Source: Zingiber officinale (Eukaryota; Streptophyta; Magnoliopsida; Zingiberales; Zingiberaceae). From it: a DNA stretch of 64,000 bases. A program made the translations under genes and the position numbers. This document shows, one piece after another, positions 60,113-64,000 of the stretch (the first letter of the stretch is position 1; every line of letters begins with the position of its first letter). The notes below the pieces were generated by a model. That model searched no databases, was not told the DNA's origin, and was given only the letters and a program-made list of their open reading frames with translations. The DNA is taken from NCBI RefSeq assembly GCF_018446385.1, contig NC_055990.1, positions 136,350,996 to 136,414,995 of the forward strand. Direction: 5' to 3'.

Positions 60113-61443
60113 AACATCTTCTTCCCATAAAAAAGGTCCAGTAGATGCGCTTGTTGGAAAGCTTTCCCCAGCAAGAATATACCCTATCATTGACAGAAGC
60201 AATGCATCTTGAAAAGAGAGAACATTATGTGATGGTCCAATCCTTTTATCCTGTTCATTAGATCTTAATAAGATACTCGTATTGATGAAATCACGGATTT
60301 GGCTTGAAAGGCTTTGACTGGTGTCTTGAGAAGTTACAGCCAGTATCTTCTCAGCATTGACAAATGCTTCCCAGTGAGAACTATGAGGCTCGCCTAGGAC
60401 TATTTCTACTGCTAATGCTAATTGAATGATGCCCTTATCTCGAATTAAAGACATCTGATTTTGTGCGAATTTTTCAAGCAAAGTATGAAGCTCTGAAGCA
60501 GAAAAGGATCCAGACCGACCTTTCAGGGAAAGGTTTAGCTTCTCATGCCGCAGAGTTTCCAAAAGCCATTTCTTAACTAAAATTGCCCCATCTTTAGCTC
60601 TTCTATCAAGCAAGGTTTCGAGATAGTTTGTTCCTGAATTATTAGATAAAAATGATCCACCTAGCAAATCAACTTCATGCTGTACAGCATCAGTGGTAAA
60701 TTTGTCAGTGTGATCATCAGACTTTGACTCAATTGCACCAGAGCTCCAACCAGATGCAAAAGCAGTCATTCCTTCCGAAAGGTTCAATACAGATTCATTT
60801 TTGCCAAAATAGCTCCAAATGGAACCCTTATATCGAGTGGTGCACGTTGAACTTTGATATGGGCATCTATTTTGGTGCTTGTGATGACAATGCAGGTAAA
60901 GAAGACAAGATTCTCTCTCTACGTGGCAAGGAGGATAACAATCGATCAAGAAAAGAGTCACCATGACAGCAAGGTGTAAGAAGATCAATGGTGCGGTCAA
61001 TAAGCAGCAAACCAGCTGATCTTTTATTACGCCTTCCAACATCATATAAACTTGACATGTCCATCATCATCTTGCCAACTATCTGTGATGTATCTCCTAA
61101 AGAAAATATTTCCATCTTCAAATCCATCTGAACATGTTGGAAAACAGACATGAAGCAGGTAATCCCCAGTAAATAATAGCCAAAAGAAAACTAGATAAAT
61201 GAAGAAAAAACTATGCCAAATCAAATGCACATAATTATAAGCATATCAATGACAAAATCTACCTTTTCTAGAAGATGATAGAGGAAATTAGCCGTGAGTG
61301 TTGCACCAGGAGGAACATCATCAGCATCAGAAGATGATCCAGCCGAAAGAGAGGGAAGTCCAGGACTAATAGAATTTTCATAGTTAGTTGACAAGCATGC
61401 TTCGGTAAGTGTTCCTTCCGAAGGCAAAATGAAGACTCGTGGG

Positions 61444-61777
61444 CAGTGTTGAGAAAACCGGGCCGGACCGGCCGGTCCGACCGGTTGAACCGCGAACTGG
61501 CCCTTGATCCGGTTCGGTCCATCATTAAAGCTGAAAACACAAAAAATCAGTCAAAACCGTTGAAAACCGGTCAAACCCACTTAAAACCGGTCAAAATCGT
61601 TCCAAATCAATTAAAATCGTAGGTTTAATCAGGATTGAAGCATGATTTTTAATTATTGAAACATGATATATATATATATATATATAACGGTTGAATCACC
61701 GATTCGACCGGTCAAACTTTAAAAATCGATCCGATCATTGCATTGGTTCAATGACCTGTCCGATTTTCAAAACATTG
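61444..61777. mobile_element. hAT-type MITE inside a MIP3-like exon
   Basis: This 334-bp element has imperfect terminal inverted repeats CAGTGTTGAGAAAACCGGGC (left) and CAATGTTTTGAAAATCGGAC (right, complement). Flanks CTCGTGGG (61436-61443) and CTCGTGGA (61778-61785) are an 8-bp duplication with one change, the hAT size. It is rich in CCGGTC/GACCGG words with an (AT)n run at 61668-61686. Excising it and one duplicate restores a continuous SM-protein segment. Confidence 0.85.
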
Positions 61778-62782
61778 CTCGTGGAGAAAGAGGACAAAAG
61801 ATCATTGGGAAGTGTGATCAACAGAAACAAACAACTTTGCAGAGAATTTACTCCTGTAAAATTGATTGAATTATCACCATATACAGCTCGATCATTTTCA
61901 CAGGAAGGAAGTTTCCTGCAACCATCATCTTCAGAAGCTAGATTTTTCACATAAAGAGATCCTGTTAGCTTTTTTGAGTCCCTCTCTTGTTGGAGCCTTT
62001 TCTTTTCAGACTTTTTCAAGAGTTCTTCATAGTCTTGAACAAGCAATGTTTCATATTCATGAAAGGCATCAGATCCAAGGGGTGAATCAACATGTACTGA
62101 ATAAGCAATCTGAAAGTAAAAAACAGCAACAATAACAGTCCAATACAGATCAAACAGAAGGAAATAAAGGGACTGTTTTAAATTCTTCAAAATGGTCAAA
62201 ACGAGCAGCTGAGTACTTGCCAACTTTATGGTATGTTTTTGGTTCAGCAACCCCCATAGTAAGGCAACTAGATGAGAACTTTATAAGCTTAATAATAGAA
62301 AATAAGAAAACAGGAGAATGCTAATAACTTTAAAAAAATGATAACCCGTAACAATAATCACTAACCCAGATTAAGTTAGACACTGAACGCAGTTAAGCAC
62401 CACAAAACACCATCGAAGAATATTGATTCACACTCATTGATACTGCATTTGTCATAATCTTCGTGCGCAAGAGTCTTAGAATGCTAATAGAGATATTTAA
62501 ATTGGCATGGCAGCCAAGGGTCACAAGATGATCTAAACACAGTTGCATAGACAAGACCCAGACTTTGAATAAGCTAAACTACAAAACACATATTACCTAG
62601 TCAAGGGCTGAAATCGGGATGATAATTTTCACCATGGATTTGGAGCCCCGTGAGGAAAACCCGAAACTAGGGTAGATTCGGGAAATCTTTTTAGGTATGA
62701 ATTCGGGTTCGGAGATTTTTTAAATTCTCATAGTTGAACTAGGACGGGTATGGAGATGCTATCCCCATCTCGGAATCGCTTC

Positions 62783-62784
<2 letters not shown>

Positions 62785-62818
<34 letters not shown>
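62785..62818 (+). repeat. (AAT)n microsatellite
   Basis: An uninterrupted run of about 11 AAT units within the decayed TIR element. Confidence 0.85.
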
Positions 62819-62820
<2 letters not shown>

Positions 62821-62922
62821 TAAAATTTGATCTTTTCTATTTATTAAAATTATTAATATTATTATATATGTATTGATTAATTAATATTAGTATTTATATA
62901 TTATTGGATTCTTGTATTAATA

Positions 62923-63165
62923 AAAAAAATGATGAACCAGGTAACATTGAACCTGGGGCAATTGGCCTAGTCCCACGGAAGTTTCCCACCAACCGCCAAG
63001 ATAAATTAGAAGCGCTCAAGGCGGGCAGCCTAGAAGTTTATCATCCCGTGGTTGCGTGCCCCACTTGGAGGAAAAATCTCTACAAATGTACCATAGCTGA
63101 GGATCAAACTGCGGGTACTTGCGCGACAACTTGGTACCCTTCCGCTGCACCGTAGCCCTGGGAGC
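62923..63165 (-). mobile_element. tRNA-derived SINE with perfect 18-bp target duplication
   Basis: On the minus strand a tRNA-like head has an A box region GGCTACGGTGCAGCGGAAG and B box GCAGTTTGATCC, and the element ends in (T)8. TGGATTCTTGTATTAATA occurs exactly at 62905-62922 and 63166-63183. The body differs from the Au-type SINE at 23906, so it is a separate family. It transposed with LINE machinery into an older TIR element. Confidence 0.8.
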
Positions 63166-64000
63166 TGGATTCTTGTATTAATACTTTTATGAAAGATGTT
63201 GAAAATTAAAAACCTTTTTAGCCAAATACAATGAACATTTGAAGCGGGATGGGGATTCCCCAATTAGACATAACTGGGGATGGAGGCAGGGATGGGGATG
63301 CCCAACCCGCCCCCCGTCTCACCCCATTGCTATCCCTAAGCTAAAATTCTTAACCTTTAGCAACCAAAATCTCCAGCTGAAATAAGGCTTGAGGCTATGA
63401 GATTAGACAGAGAAGGAAAGCAAGGATGCTAGACATCTCTCTGGGGTTATTCAGTGTGCAATTACTAGAGATTCTTTGTATAGTAGGAGAAAAGGAAATT
63501 GTTTCCCAGGCTTGCAGATACAGATACTAGAGAGAGGAGACCAGCAACTTCAGTATCATAAGCATTATCATAAACATAAGTAGGCACAAATAAATTTAAG
63601 GCTATCAAAAGCCTCTAGACCCAGAAGAATGCAGATAGATGTTAATGTATGTCATCACTTAAATTTAATATCAGATTCTATAACTCTCAAACAGCAGGTA
63701 TAAACCTATGTTTTCCATGTAAATAATATCAAACAGACTCTAGCTAGCCAACAGGGACAAACCAGCTGAAACTAATTAGTGTAACCCACTAAAGAACAGA
63801 AAATCAGTTAGGCAAGACGAGCAACAGTTGAATCAAAATCAAGTAGAAGCTAGAAAGTAATGAAAAAAATTAAGCAACACCAAATTATATGTAGGCCCTT
63901 TCAAATTATTATTATTAAAGATACAAGAAATAAATAACTTGATTCATTGCCTAACAGTTCGAACTTTGGGGATAAATGGTTAGACACGTTAATATGGTAT

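Larger units (their letters stand above)
58626..62109 (-). pseudogene. MIP3: Sec1/Munc18-like MIP3 (SCFD2-related) gene, interrupted and frameshifted
   Basis: Plant MIP3 is an SM-type protein that works with the MAG2/Dsl1 tethering complex in Golgi-to-ER transport. Exons: 62109-61263 (DSPLGSDAFHEYETLLVQDY to GATLTANFLYHLLEK), 61127 to about 60113 (MEIFSLGDTSQIVGKM, SAGLLLIDRTIDLLTPCCHG, ALLLSMIGYILAGESFP), about 59657-59166 (KLHFLHGLSNGF, DDMQLKLELRDRVDQLFKF, SGFGRFGLGQ), 59088-59020 (AKPSFGDQSVLFIFVVGGMN) and 58754-58626 (ELIVGGTTLLTPNDMFDLLL). The first ~120 residues should lie upstream of 62110 and were not found. A MITE (61444-61777) splits exon 1. Frame slips occur near 61837, 61811, 60872, 60805 and 59310. 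The splice between 60113 and 59657 does not resolve in phase. Domain family is clear; gene status (pseudogene or consensus error plus allelic insertion) is inferred. Confidence 0.82.
62607..63338. mobile_element. Decayed TIR element (hAT-like MITE) hosting a SINE
   Basis: The left end AGGGCTGAAATCGGGATGA and the complement of the right end, AGGGATAGCAATGGGGTGA, are about 75% alike. The G-rich words GATGGGGATGCCC and CGGGTATGGAGATGC are typical of a widespread plant repeat. No target duplication was confirmed. It is interrupted by a SINE at 62923-63165. Confidence 0.4.
62110..64000. other. Upstream intron or spacer of the MIP3-like gene
   Basis: An acceptor at 62111-62110 precedes the first recognised exon. 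I find no further exon to the window end. It includes a decayed TIR element with a nested SINE (62607-63338) and an (AAT)n microsatellite at 62785-62818. 63339-64000 shows nothing recognised. Confidence 0.5.

Noticed and set aside
62904..63155. 83-residue open frame
   Set aside because: It is the antisense of a tRNA-derived SINE with clear 18-bp target duplicates.

Overview
This is a plant nuclear genome window. It has spliced genes with GT-AG introns, Ty1/copia, Athila-type and Tat-type LTR retrotransposons, an RTE LINE, Au-type SINEs, MITEs and an integrated caulimovirus-like pararetrovirus. A flowering plant is certain. A monocot is plausible, but the sequence alone does not settle the species.

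Layout. 1-8975 is a rearranged endogenous pararetrovirus (EPRV), broken by a solo copia LTR (2806-5224, TSD ACTAG) and a 5'-truncated RTE LINE (5567-7602, ~20-bp TSD). 9090-18541 (+) is the SANT-to-SWIRM part of a transcriptional adaptor ADA2 gene; its N-terminal ZZ exon(s) must lie left of the window, so the viral block probably sits in an ADA2 intron. 19219-21145 is a Tat/Retand-like gypsy fragment with an antisense ORF. 21938-23215 (-) is a three-exon universal-stress-protein gene. An Au-type SINE (23906-24072) and a Mutator-like MITE (25682-25853) follow.

25881-51290 is a nest of LTR elements whose insertion order can be read from target-site duplications. A minus-strand SIRE-like copia (25881-29507 plus 50915-51290) was split by an Athila-like gypsy element (29508-50914). 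That element's 5' LTR later received a 9.9-kb copia (30687-40576, TSD GTAGT). Its 3' LTR received a gag-only SIRE-like copia (45628-49899). After removing the inserts, the two Athila LTRs are 1823 and 1825 bp. A second copia (53441 to about 58010, minus) has nearly continuous but frameshifted gag-pol.

58626-62109 (-) is the C-terminal two thirds of a Sec1/Munc18-like gene resembling Arabidopsis MIP3. One exon is split by a 334-bp hAT-type MITE with an 8-bp TSD. This gene and ADA2 both carry single-base frameshifts, mostly at short homopolymers, which suggests either consensus errors or recent decay.

Only three host genes are recognisable: ADA2 (SAGA-type co-activator subunit), a USP-fold protein, and a MIP3-like SM tethering protein. 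They show no functional linkage. Much of the remainder is repeats. The least expected pattern is that three LTR families each carry an array of a different short palindrome (CACACGGCCGTGTG, GGGCGCCCGG, CAATCGATTG); in two of them it lies directly upstream of a TATA box.
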